Origin: Glaciecola sp965658765
GTDB taxonomy: Bacteria > Pseudomonadota > Gammaproteobacteria > Enterobacterales > Alteromonadaceae
Length of the DNA: 53,261 bases
Assembly (NCBI GenBank): GCA_965658765.1
Contig: CBFHTO010000024.1
Coordinates: 1-53,261 of the forward strand
Direction: 5' to 3'
This document shows positions 1 to 9,179 of the stretch, piece by piece. Under the pieces are notes generated by a model. It ran no database searches, was not told where the DNA came from, and saw only the letters and a list, made by a program, of their open reading frames with translations. The translations under genes were made by a program, and so were the position numbers. How positions within the stretch are numbered: the stretch's first letter is position 1; each line of letters starts with the position of its first letter.

Positions 1-1497
1 ATTAGTATTGCTACTGTAAACGTTCCTGTGATCATCATGACTTTAGCGATTGCCGACTCAGTCCACTTAATTTCCGGTATGCGATATTACATGCAACATG
101 GTGACGACAAAAAAACTGCGATTAAAAAAAGCTTAGAGTTAAACACTATACCGGTAATAATGACCAGCGTTACTACCGCCGTTGGATTTCTAACTTTAAA
201 TTTTGCTGAAGTTCCTATCTTGAGCGATTTAGGCAATCTTGTTGCAGTAGGTGTTGTCATAGCCTGCCTTTGGTCTTTGTTCATGTTACCAGCGCTACTT
301 ACGCTAATGCCTATTCATTATGCAAAAAAAGAAATGCAAGCACGCCAAACACACTGGGACTCTGTATCGAACTTCACCATCAAGCATTGTCGTTTGATTT
401 TACTATTTGGTGCTGCCAGCATCCTTATAAGTGGTAATCTCGCAGGCAAAAATGAGCTTAATGATATAGCTATCGAATACTTTAATAAGGACAACAGATT
501 TAGACAGGCAGCTGACTTTCAACAAGACAATTTAAGTGGACTAAGCAATATCGATTTTGCATTATATACAAATATCGAAAACGATATTAATCGACCAGAC
601 TTTTTGCACAGCGTTGAGGACTTCACACAATGGTTATATCAACAACCAGAAGTAGATCATGTATTTAGCTATAGCAATACCATTCAACGCCTAAACATGA
701 ACTTGAATAACGACAATCCAGAGTTTTACAGAATTCCTCAACAAAAAGATTTAGCCGCTCAATACCTTCTCCTTTACGAGATGTCCTTACCCTTTGGGCT
801 TGACGTGAACAACCAAATCGACATCAAAAAATCTGCTGTAAGAGTAATGGTGACATTAAAGAATTTAGGCAGTAAAGACTTTACCGCATTTGAGGAGCGG
901 GCGAAGCTATGGATGAACAGCAGAGCGCCTAACATCGAAGTGGATGCTGCCAGTCTCCCCTTAATATTTGCTCACATTGGGAAAGCAAATATGCAAGGGA
1001 TGATGCAGGGGACTATTGTCGCACTTATTTTAATTTCTATGATGTTACTATTTGCATTACGCAGTCTTCGATTAGGTATTATAAGCTTGATCCCTAACTT
1101 AATGCCTGCATTGTCAGGCTTTGCTATATGGGCGCTGATTAGTGCCGAAATTAGCATGGCACTCTCAGTAGTACTAACCATGACGCTCGGAATTATTGTG
1201 GATGACACGGTGCACTTTCTTAGCAAATATAAAAAAGCACTCGACTCGGGCAAAACAAATCACGAATCGATTCACTTTGCGTTCAACAACGTGGGAAATG
1301 CGCTGATTATAACAACGCTAGTGCTTGCGAGTGGTTTTGCTGTGCTCGCTTTATCGGACTTTGCAATTAATTCAGACATGGGCACACTGACAAGTATAAT
1401 TATTGTGTTAGCGCTTATTGTCGACTTACTTATTTTACCCGCACTTATTGCTTTTTTTGGCAAAAAGTCAAACACAGGACTCACAGAGCTTACATGA
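1..1497 (+). CDS. RND/MMPL-family exporter, C-terminal part (5' end outside window)
   Basis: The reading frame is open from base 1 and ends at TGA 1495-1497, so about 498 residues of the C-terminal part are present. It shows RND-superfamily architecture: hydrophobic helices near the start, a long polar periplasmic stretch (about 130-320), then a second helix bundle. The tail carries LGIIVDDTVHFLSKY, a membrane motif with paired acidic residues typical of proton-driven HAE3/MMPL-type exporters. It probably moves a lipid or hydrophobic molecule across the inner membrane; the substrate cannot be read. The stop overlaps the cheB start (ATGA), implying translational coupling. Family call is firm, substrate unknown. 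Confidence 0.8.
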   Translation: MSIATVNVPVIIMTLAIADSVHLISGMRYYMQHGDDKKTAIKKSLELNTIPVIMTSVTTAVGFLTLNFAEVPILSDLGNLVAVGVVIACLWSLFMLPALLTLMPIHYAKKEMQARQTHWDSVSNFTIKHCRLILLFGAASILISGNLAGKNELNDIAIEYFNKDNRFRQAADFQQDNLSGLSNIDFALYTNIENDINRPDFLHSVEDFTQWLYQQPEVDHVFSYSNTIQRLNMNLNNDNPEFYRIPQQKDLAAQYLLLYEMSLPFGLDVNNQIDIKKSAVRVMVTLKNLGSKDFTAFEERAKLWMNSRAPNIEVDAASLPLIFAHIGKANMQGMMQGTIVALILISMMLLFALRSLRLGIISLIPNLMPALSGFAIWALISAEISMALSVVLTMTLGIIVDDTVHFLSKYKKALDSGKTNHESIHFAFNNVGNALIITTLVLASGFAVLALSDFAINSDMGTLTSIIIVLALIVDLLILPALIAFFGKKSNTGLTELT

Positions 1498-2567
1498 AAC
1501 CTAAAGTATTAATTACTGATGATTCAGCGTTGATGAGACGCCACCTCTGCGCTTTATTAAATCCCGTAAGTGAGGAGCCTAATTTTGAAATACAAACCGC
1601 TAACAATGGGGCTGAGTGTTTAAGACTGATTGAAACGTTTCAGCCGGATGCGGTAGCACTTGACATTAATATGCCGGTGATGGACGGCATTGAATGTTTA
1701 AAGAACATAGTTGCAAAATTTCCCAATGTTCCAGTAGTCATGGTGTCATCACTAACAGAAAAAGGCGCTCAAGCAACGTTTGAGGCTTTATCCATTGGCG
1801 CGATAGATTATGTTCAAAAGCCAAGTGGTACTTTTAGTTATAACCTTAAACACTCAGCACCAGAATTTATCGCAAAAATAAAAAACGCGGTACAAGTTAA
1901 ACAAAGTGCGAAAATAAAGAAATTAAGCTCGCACAAACTTGTACTTGAGCCCTCAAAACGCAAAGATAGCCTAACAGACAAACACGGGCTTTATGTTACA
2001 CCAGTCGCTCAACGTTATGATTTAGTTGTGATTGGAGTTTCCACAGGAGGGCCTACCTGTCTGCAAACCATTCTCACTGAACTGCCGCATGATTTTCCAA
2101 CGCCTATTGTAGTCGCCCAGCATATGCCTGCACGATTTACAAAAGTGTTTGCAGAGCGTTTGAATTCAATATGTAAACTCAAGGTTTTAGAAATAGACAG
2201 AGAATGTCGATTAGCACCTGGCACGGTTTACATCGCAAAAGGAGACGCTGACATTGAAATAAGCAGCAGAGGACAAGTGCGTTCGCTTGAGCCTACTCAG
2301 ACTTCTTACTGGCACCCCTCTGTAACAAAGTTGGTCGAATCAGCGATGCTTCACTTTAATCCGAAGAAACTATGTTGCATTCAATTAACGGGCATGGGAA
2401 ACGATGGAGCAGAGGCTATGGCACGAGCGCATTCAAAAGGTGCGACGACGGTTGCTGAATCTGAAGAGACCACTGTCGTATTTGGCATGCCAGGGGAACT
2501 AGTCAAACTAAATGGGGCAACTAAAGTACTGCCCAATTATGACATTGCAAAGTTTCTGACATCTTAA
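1494..2567 (+). CDS. cheB: Chemotaxis protein-glutamate methylesterase CheB
   Basis: A 357-residue response regulator with the two CheB domains. The receiver is at about 1-125, with acidic pair D9/D10 and phospho-acceptor D57 in ALDINMPVMDG. The methylesterase/deamidase domain (about 175-355) has the catalytic triad: S183 in GVSTGGP, H210 in VAQHMP and D304 in TGMGNDG. CheB removes methyl groups from chemoreceptor glutamates when phosphorylated, giving adaptation. It is usually next to cheA/cheR; here it stands alone and its ATG overlaps the stop of the RND exporter. It converges on the GST-like gene with 27 bp between. Length and motifs are normal. Confidence 0.93.
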   Translation: MKPKVLITDDSALMRRHLCALLNPVSEEPNFEIQTANNGAECLRLIETFQPDAVALDINMPVMDGIECLKNIVAKFPNVPVVMVSSLTEKGAQATFEALSIGAIDYVQKPSGTFSYNLKHSAPEFIAKIKNAVQVKQSAKIKKLSSHKLVLEPSKRKDSLTDKHGLYVTPVAQRYDLVVIGVSTGGPTCLQTILTELPHDFPTPIVVAQHMPARFTKVFAERLNSICKLKVLEIDRECRLAPGTVYIAKGDADIEISSRGQVRSLEPTQTSYWHPSVTKLVESAMLHFNPKKLCCIQLTGMGNDGAEAMARAHSKGATTVAESEETTVVFGMPGELVKLNGATKVLPNYDIAKFLTS

Positions 2568-2594
2568 AAAATATCGCTTTTTGAAACTCACTTT

Positions 2595-3692
2595 TTAAGC
2601 AAGCACTAAGCGATTATTCACTCGTTCAACCCTTCTATTGATACTAAGCTGCATGAGTTCTAGACCACCCAACTGTTTGAGTAAAGGGTCCAACTCATGT
2701 CTTATATTTGCATTCATCGCTTGATAGCAATGTAGCACTCTTTGTAGCTTCCACTGCTGAAAAGGGAGGATACTTCTTTGTCCAATTGCATTTGCTAATC
2801 GAAATTCATGTTTACCTATGCTTCGAGGCACAAATACTCCCGAATTTTTACCTTGAGACCATATTTCAACTTGCTTCACTGTGTCCGCCATAATTGGAAG
2901 GAAGTCTCTAAATATACTGCGAAGAGTAGTCTCTAGCGTATCGGGAACCTCATCATTACCTAAGGTATTTCCGCTCGGCAAATTTGTCTGATTCATGTCC
3001 TCTACCCAACGTGTAAGGTTTGGTGCTTGCTCACGCATTAATTTACCCGGGAAAGGGTCTCGGTATAGGTGAGCGTAAAGTGGCCCCATTAAACAAAAGT
3101 CCCCTAATGATGGTGAATTACCCAATAGAAATTGATAGCGACTAAAATGAAGGTCTAGCTCAGGAAGAACTTGTCTTTCATACCAGTTCTCTAATGCAGG
3201 AACGGTAGAATCGGTTATTCCAAGCATAGGAACAAAGCTTTTAAACCTTGCAGCGATGCGTTTACCGACAATATTCCGGATCCAGGCTGGCATGGTTGGT
3301 GTCACAACTTTGCCAAACTCCTGGTGAATAAAGGGGAAATTGTCCTTATTCCAGCGATAGTGCATGGCTGGCAATAGTAAGCACTCGTCAGCCCATATCT
3401 CAAACAAATAAGACACTAGTAGCTGTTTAGGTGTTCTTGGGAAAACGCTTCGGTCTAAATGCCTTTGCTCGATCGTATCGATAATTACCGATGTATCTTG
3501 GATATATTCGCCCTGAGGAGTTTCTAGGACAGGAATTACCTTAAGACCAGTATTGGGGATTATCGTTTTTTTATATACGCGAACAGTCGACAGCTTTTCT
3601 TCGAAGTTAATCTGCTTATATTTAAGATATGCCCTAACTTTGCCCGTATACAGTGAAAATTCGGTACCATATAAACGATAGTTTACCGACAT
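2595..3692 (-). CDS. Glutathione S-transferase-like protein with long C-terminal extension
   Basis: A 365-residue cytoplasmic protein. Residues 1-85 look like a GST N-terminal thioredoxin fold: a short strand (YRLYG), a helix (KVRAYLKYKQI), the cis-Pro region VIPVLETPQGEYI and QDTSVIIDTIE, which in GSTs contacts the glutathione gamma-glutamyl group. A helical GST C-domain follows to about 235 (LGDFCLMGPLYAHLYRDPFPG). Residues 240-365 extend beyond the usual 200-230 residues and match no domain I recognise. No CxxC is seen, so thiol-disulfide activity is not indicated. It lies 39 bp downstream of the sugar porter on the same strand and may be co-transcribed. Substrate unknown. Confidence 0.7.
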   Translation of the reverse strand: MSVNYRLYGTEFSLYTGKVRAYLKYKQINFEEKLSTVRVYKKTIIPNTGLKVIPVLETPQGEYIQDTSVIIDTIEQRHLDRSVFPRTPKQLLVSYLFEIWADECLLLPAMHYRWNKDNFPFIHQEFGKVVTPTMPAWIRNIVGKRIAARFKSFVPMLGITDSTVPALENWYERQVLPELDLHFSRYQFLLGNSPSLGDFCLMGPLYAHLYRDPFPGKLMREQAPNLTRWVEDMNQTNLPSGNTLGNDEVPDTLETTLRSIFRDFLPIMADTVKQVEIWSQGKNSGVFVPRSIGKHEFRLANAIGQRSILPFQQWKLQRVLHCYQAMNANIRHELDPLLKQLGGLELMQLSINRRVERVNNRLVLA

Positions 3693-3731
3693 ATTTTATT
3701 TCCTTGTCCTAAAAAGTAATAACCGCCTTGC

Positions 3732-5291
3732 CTATTTTTTTATGTTTAAGTCTAACTCTAGTTGCTCTAAGGTCTTTCCTTTGGTTTCTGGTAATATTTT
3801 GTAAACTATTGCCAAGCATATTAATGCCAATGCACCATAGATAAAGAAAGTAAGCGCATTACCTAAATTCGCTAACTCCCATGGGAATACGAGCTGGACG
3901 AGGAAGCTAACAATACTGTTTACGATACCGACGCAAGAAATTGCAATGCCGCGAATTTGATTAGGGAATATTTCAGAAAATAATACCCACATAACAGGCC
4001 CTAAAGACACAGCAAACGAGGCCACGAAACTCAATATACCAATTAAAATAAGAGTTGCGTTAACATCCGCTGCGGCTTGGATCAAAGTGGCTTGATGCTC
4101 GCTGTACTTGGTTTCGCCCAACTGCTCAATCAATGCATTCTTATAATCCAAATCATTGTCATACGTGACATTAACCAAAGATTGTAACTTCTCGACGTCC
4201 ACGGTCTGCTCAAGCTGCACTAAATCTTCAGCATCAAGTACATAAGTAGCTTGCTTGAATCCATAAGCACAGATACTCATGCTAATAAATACACCTGCCA
4301 ATCCGGCAATCAGGAGCGGTTTTCGACCCAGCCTATCGATAAGCAACATAGCAACGATGGTAAATATGACGTTAATAATCCCAATCCAAATCGCTTGCAT
4401 AAAGGCCGCATTGGTACCCACTCCACTTTGTTCAAATATGGTTGGGGCATAAAAATAAATCGCATTCACCCCAGACACCTGCTGGGCTATCCCAACAGTA
4501 AGACCAATAACTAAAGCGAGCTTAAGGGCTGGACTAAACAGCAGCTTCAAACGATCAAGTAAAGGGGGTTGATGTGCTTCAACAGTTTGCTCAATGGAAG
4601 CAATCTGCTCTTTCGTTTCTGTTTCGTCAAAAATGTCGTTCAATACTTTTGTTGCTTCGGCTTTTCTCCCCTTCATTAATAACCAACGAGGTGACTCAGG
4701 GATTGTAAACAAAAGCAAAAAGTACGCTAATGCTGGAAGCATCTCAACACCTAGCATCCAACGCCAAGTGTTAGTATCAATACCAAGCTCACCAACCCAT
4801 TCAAGTGGACTTGTCGAAAGATTCAATATTGTGTAATTAGCAAAATATGCCGCAGAAAAACCCAAAACGATATTTAATTGATTTACAGACACCATTGCGC
4901 CGCGTTTTTCAGGCCGACTAATTTCTGCTATGTACATTGGCGCAATCATCAGGGAACAAAATGCTAATCCGCCAATAAACCTGGCAAAAATGAGCATATA
5001 GAAGCTTGTGGCAAAGGCCGATGCTGCAGCTGAGAGTAAATATAAAAACGCAATTATCATGAGCGTTTTTCGCCGCCCCATAGCATCACAAATCGCGCCG
5101 GCAGTTAAGGTTGCTAAAATTCCACCTAAGGTCGGTGAGCTGACCACGAAGCCTTGTTGCCATGCACTGAGCTGAAACTCAGTACTCACAAAACCGACTG
5201 CCCCAGAAATAACCGAGGCGTCAAAACCGAAGATAAACCCGCCGAGGGACACGATAATGGTGTAATACAGCATGGTGGCAGTTTTGCTCAT
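3732..5291 (-). CDS. MFS sugar porter (GLUT/XylE-like), likely importer of the glucan locus
   Basis: A twelve-helix major facilitator of the sugar porter family, inner membrane. Signatures, numbered from the proposed start: GFDASVISG in TM1, DAMGRRK near 70-75, the signature RFIGG...APMYIAE about 104-123, PESPRWL 198-204, QQVSGVNAIYFY about 270-281, DRLGRK about 319-324 and PETKGKTLEQLE at the C-terminus. The frame opens back to 5459, but the Met at 5291 begins MSKTATMLYY directly before TM1, so I take that start (519 residues). A hydrophilic insert of about 67 residues (about 346-412) sits between TM9 and TM10, unusual for the family. It diverges from the phosphorylase gene, suggesting glucose or short laminari-oligosaccharide import; substrate inferred. 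Confidence 0.85.
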   Translation of the reverse strand: MSKTATMLYYTIIVSLGGFIFGFDASVISGAVGFVSTEFQLSAWQQGFVVSSPTLGGILATLTAGAICDAMGRRKTLMIIAFLYLLSAAASAFATSFYMLIFARFIGGLAFCSLMIAPMYIAEISRPEKRGAMVSVNQLNIVLGFSAAYFANYTILNLSTSPLEWVGELGIDTNTWRWMLGVEMLPALAYFLLLFTIPESPRWLLMKGRKAEATKVLNDIFDETETKEQIASIEQTVEAHQPPLLDRLKLLFSPALKLALVIGLTVGIAQQVSGVNAIYFYAPTIFEQSGVGTNAAFMQAIWIGIINVIFTIVAMLLIDRLGRKPLLIAGLAGVFISMSICAYGFKQATYVLDAEDLVQLEQTVDVEKLQSLVNVTYDNDLDYKNALIEQLGETKYSEHQATLIQAAADVNATLILIGILSFVASFAVSLGPVMWVLFSEIFPNQIRGIAISCVGIVNSIVSFLVQLVFPWELANLGNALTFFIYGALALICLAIVYKILPETKGKTLEQLELDLNIKK

Positions 5292-5643
5292 AAATACATG
5301 GACCTTTTTTGAAATGATATTTGGACTTAACTGGTAACAAACGCATTTGTGACTAAAATGTAAGATACTTGTGAACACAAAACAACTCAACCACAGAGAT
5401 AGGCTGATGAAAGGTTTTGCGTTAAAGCGACGACTAAAGCCGTTAAGTTGGACAAACAACGCTTATTTTGTAAACAGCTTTCTGAAAACATGTTACAGCG
5501 GCTTAATTTCGTATTGTCGCAAGCTGAGTCCACTTAAGCGAGTTTTTATTGCTAAGCTTATTTGCTGAACTAAGGTAGCGCCTTATTACACTCTGCCCAA
5601 TATGTGTTGATTAAACACGCTTTACAATTAGGTATAAATTATT
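5292..5643. promoter_or_regulatory. Divergent intergenic region, sugar porter / glucan phosphorylase
   Basis: 352 bp without a credible gene between two divergent starts. A short inverted repeat GTGTT-N5-AACAC lies at 5604-5618, overlapping a TTGATT hexamer (5607-5612). TACAAT (5623-5628) and TATAAA (5633-5638) are possible -10 elements but neither is well spaced from it. AGG at 5630-5632 is a weak ribosome-binding site for the phosphorylase ATG. No long operator palindrome stands out, and no regulator is encoded nearby. Confidence 0.4.
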
Positions 5644-8600
5644 ATGGATACACAAGCTATTAAGTCACATGCTGTATGCGGCGAATTCGTTAACATTGAA
5701 GATGAGCGTTATTACGCAATAAAAAATGTCGATGAAATCCCACCTTTCTTTGTTAGCTTGGTTTCAGATAGTGACCATTGGTTATTTATCGCTTCAAATG
5801 GCGCCCTAACGGCCGGTCGTGTATCGCCAGAAACAGCACTATTTCCTTATGACTGTGTAGACAAAATTTACGATGATGCCTTAAACACCGGTAGTAAAAC
5901 TCTCATAAGGGTCAAGCAAACAGACGGTTCAGTTTGCTTATGGGAACCCTTCAATAACGAACACTCGCACCTATATAGCCTCGAGCGCACCCTATATAAA
6001 AATACACTTGGAAATAAAATCCGTTTTGAAGAAATCAATCGTGATTTAGGGCTATCTTTTTGTTACTCGTGGGAGAGTTCAGAAAAATACGGTTTTGTTA
6101 GGACTTCTTCCCTCTTAAATCAACACGCAGCTGACATTCAGGTCGAGATCATAGATGGCATACAGAATGTGCTTCCTGCCGGAACACCTAAGTTCACTCA
6201 AACGGTTTCAAGTAACCTAGTCGATGCCTATAAATTCAACGAGGTAGACTCCAGCAATGGGCTTGCGCTTTACACGCTTTATTCGGGTATTACTGACAGA
6301 GCAGAGCCTTGCGAATCATTAAAGGCGAGCACCATATTTTCACTTGGCTTAAGCGATCCTAAAATATTGCTTTCATCCTCGCAGTTGCTGAATTTCAAAA
6401 AAGGACGAAAAATCACACCAGAGGATACCAAAAGAGGTATGCGAGGAGCGTATTTGTTGAACGATAACTTCAACTTGGCACCAAATGAAAGTAATACTTG
6501 GTCTATTATTGCCAATATTGAACAAGCACAAACGCAAATTAGCACCCTACGCGCTCAGTTAAATGATAAAGACTCGTTACAAGCCAGCATCGATGCTTCG
6601 GTAGAAGCGGGTTCCCATAAGCTTGCAACGATTATGGCAAGCGCAGACGGTTTCCAAGCCCTAGGTGATGAAAATACCGCGGTACATCATTACGCGAACA
6701 CACTGTTTAACGTACTTAGGGGTGGTATTTTCGCGCAACAATACGAAGTTAGCAGAAGCGACATTATCTATAACGTGAAAACCTTTAATAAAGGTGTGTT
6801 CGAAAACCATAAAGATTTTCTAGAACAGTTACCAGAAAATATCCAAATGGGTGAACTCATTGGATTAGTACAAGCCAAAGAAGATGGCCAACTTACTCGT
6901 TTATGTCTTGAATACCTACCGATATTTTTTGGCCGCCGACATGGCGATCCAAGCCGACCATGGAATCAGTTCCTAATTAAATTGAAAGATGAACAAGGCG
7001 ACCCTTTACTTACTTATCAAGGGAACTGGCGAGATATCTTCCAAAACTGGGAAGCTTTGTCGTACAGCTACCCAGAATTCGTTGAAAGCGTCATTGCTAA
7101 ATTCGTAAATGCCTCCACTATCGATGGCTACAACCCATATCGAATTATGAAAGAAGGTATAGATTGGGAAGTTGAAGAACCAGATGATCCATGGAGTTAT
7201 ATTGGCTATTGGGGCGACCATCAAATTATATACTTGTTGAAACTATTAGAACTGTCTCAACGCTTCCACCCAAGTAAATTGAACGATTTGTTAAGCGAAG
7301 ACCTGTTTTGTTATGCCAACGTGCCATACAAAATTAAACGCTTCGATGACATTTTAGAAAACGCAAAAGACACCGTTATTTTTGATGAAGCGCTAGCGGA
7401 AAAAATAGAACAGCGTGTTTCTGAATTTGGTGCGGATGGAAAACTTTTGTTAGACGCTAACCAGCAAGTTTATCAAGTAAACTTGCTAGAAAAACTGCTT
7501 GTTCCTTTATTAGCTAAACTTGGTAATTTTGTAGTTGATGGAGGTATTTGGCTTAATACTCAGCGCCCTGAATGGAACGACGCGAATAATGCCATTGTTG
7601 GTCAAGGTCTATCCATGGTTACGCTTAATTATCTAAGGCGTTACGTACGATTCATGCAGGATACACTAAAGACCGCGATAGAGAGTGGCATGTCAGAACA
7701 AGTCATGATTTCAAAGGAAGTGACCCTGTGGCTAGATAACACAGCCCGCGTATTTGAAAGCTTAAAGCCTTTGTTAAATGGTGTGAAAATCTCTAACGAG
7801 CAGCGCTTTGAAATATTAGAGAAACTTGGACTTGCATCATGTAATTACCGCAGCAGCGTATACGAGCAAGAGGGATTCAGTGGAAAAACCGAGTGTCGTA
7901 TCGCGTCTATTCAAGAATTGCTTTCAGATAGTTTGTTAGCGATTGAACACACTATAGAGACAAGTAAACGTCAAGATAATTTATACCATGCTTATAATCT
8001 CCTAAGCGTAGCTAGAGATACAAAAACCGCAGACGTCTCATACTTATATCCGATGTTAGAGGGGCAAGTCGCCGCTTTAAGTTCTGGCAAGCTTAGTGCA
8101 GAAGAGGCCATTGAAGTAACACAATCTCTGTTTGATAGTGATGTATACAGAGCCGATCAGAACACTTTCATGTTGTATCCTGACCGTCCCCAACAAAGCT
8201 TTATGCTTAACAATGTCGTGTCTGGTGAGGAGATAAGAAGCATACCTGCTTTGGTTGATTTAGTTGAACAGAGCAACCAACGCCTTATACAAAAAGACCA
8301 TAATGACACTTACCGTTTCCATCCGGAAATCGTAAATAAGGGCGCGTTAATCGATAGAATCGCAGAGCTGAAAGAAACCGTACCCTCAATGAGTTCGCTT
8401 AATGAAGCTTCTGTTGAAGACATCTGTGCGCTTTACGAGTCTATTTTCAATCACCAAGCATTTACAGGACGCTCAGGCGGTATGTTTGGCTTTGAGGGAC
8501 TAGGCTGCATCTATTGGCACATGGTCTCAAAATTACTGCTCGCCCTTGGTGAAAATTATCAAAGCGCTAAAAACGAGCATGTATCAGAGCTTACATGCAA

Positions 8601-9126
8601 TGCGCTAGCGCAACTATACTATCGTGTACGTGCTGGTATTGGGTTTAATAAGAGCCCTGAAGAGTATGGCGCATTCCCAACAGACCCTTACTCTCACACA
8701 CCAAAGCACGCTGGTGCGCAACAACCTGGAATGACGGGGCAAGTAAAAGAAGAGTTAATTGCCCGTTTTATCGAATTAGGGATAGAGGTAAAGAACGGAA
8801 AAGCCTTTATTTCGCCTAGCCTATTGCTAGAGGATGAGTTTTTACAGACACAACGCGAATTCCGTTATCTTGATGTAAGTGGTGAGTGGCAAAGCAGAAG
8901 CTTGGAAGCAGGCTCTTTGGCTTTTACTTGGTGTCAGGTGCCTTTTATCTACCAACTTAGTTCAGACAACAAGCGCGAGATTTCTGTGTTTTGGAATGAC
9001 GGGAAAGTAGAAAAAGCGGAGGAACAACTCAGTGAAACACAGGCTGCGTCATTGTTCCAACGACGTAATGAACTAAGAGAAGTTGTCGTGCAAGTCCCAC
9101 GCACAGAATTATTCAAGAATAAATAA
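5644..9126 (+). CDS. Putative beta-1,3-glucan/oligoglucan phosphorylase (GH149-like)
   Basis: A 1160-residue protein without signal peptide. Signatures of the inverting disaccharide-phosphorylase clan (GH94/GH149/GH161) are in order: FFGRRHGDPSRPWN (about 428-441), YQGNWRDIFQNWEA (about 458-471), GYWGDHQIIYLLKLLE (about 521-536), RPEWNDANNA with the presumed general acid D646, and GRSGGMFGFEGLGC near 930. Length well above GH94 (about 800) points to GH149 or GH161; GH149 is favoured because it is known from Gram-negatives. Expected reaction: beta-1,3-oligoglucan plus phosphate gives glucose-1-phosphate plus shortened chain, in the cytoplasm. The next gene, 53 bp on, is a GH17 enzyme, which supports beta-1,3 linkage. 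Clan is firm, exact family inferred. Confidence 0.78.
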   Translation: MDTQAIKSHAVCGEFVNIEDERYYAIKNVDEIPPFFVSLVSDSDHWLFIASNGALTAGRVSPETALFPYDCVDKIYDDALNTGSKTLIRVKQTDGSVCLWEPFNNEHSHLYSLERTLYKNTLGNKIRFEEINRDLGLSFCYSWESSEKYGFVRTSSLLNQHAADIQVEIIDGIQNVLPAGTPKFTQTVSSNLVDAYKFNEVDSSNGLALYTLYSGITDRAEPCESLKASTIFSLGLSDPKILLSSSQLLNFKKGRKITPEDTKRGMRGAYLLNDNFNLAPNESNTWSIIANIEQAQTQISTLRAQLNDKDSLQASIDASVEAGSHKLATIMASADGFQALGDENTAVHHYANTLFNVLRGGIFAQQYEVSRSDIIYNVKTFNKGVFENHKDFLEQLPENIQMGELIGLVQAKEDGQLTRLCLEYLPIFFGRRHGDPSRPWNQFLIKLKDEQGDPLLTYQGNWRDIFQNWEALSYSYPEFVESVIAKFVNASTIDGYNPYRIMKEGIDWEVEEPDDPWSYIGYWGDHQIIYLLKLLELSQRFHPSKLNDLLSEDLFCYANVPYKIKRFDDILENAKDTVIFDEALAEKIEQRVSEFGADGKLLLDANQQVYQVNLLEKLLVPLLAKLGNFVVDGGIWLNTQRPEWNDANNAIVGQGLSMVTLNYLRRYVRFMQDTLKTAIESGMSEQVMISKEVTLWLDNTARVFESLKPLLNGVKISNEQRFEILEKLGLASCNYRSSVYEQEGFSGKTECRIASIQELLSDSLLAIEHTIETSKRQDNLYHAYNLLSVARDTKTADVSYLYPMLEGQVAALSSGKLSAEEAIEVTQSLFDSDVYRADQNTFMLYPDRPQQSFMLNNVVSGEEIRSIPALVDLVEQSNQRLIQKDHNDTYRFHPEIVNKGALIDRIAELKETVPSMSSLNEASVEDICALYESIFNHQAFTGRSGGMFGFEGLGCIYWHMVSKLLLALGENYQSAKNEHVSELTCNALAQLYYRVRAGIGFNKSPEEYGAFPTDPYSHTPKHAGAQQPGMTGQVKEELIARFIELGIEVKNGKAFISPSLLLEDEFLQTQREFRYLDVSGEWQSRSLEAGSLAFTWCQVPFIYQLSSDNKREISVFWNDGKVEKAEEQLSETQAASLFQRRNELREVVVQVPRTELFKNK

Positions 9127-9179
9127 GGTGCTTTGTTGCACAAATATATAATTACAAACGGCTTAATGAGAGAACAGTC

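Noticed and set aside
3732..5459. Longer 575-residue form of the sugar porter
   Set aside because: The extra 56 residues form no family-like segment and the Met at 5291 begins just before TM1.
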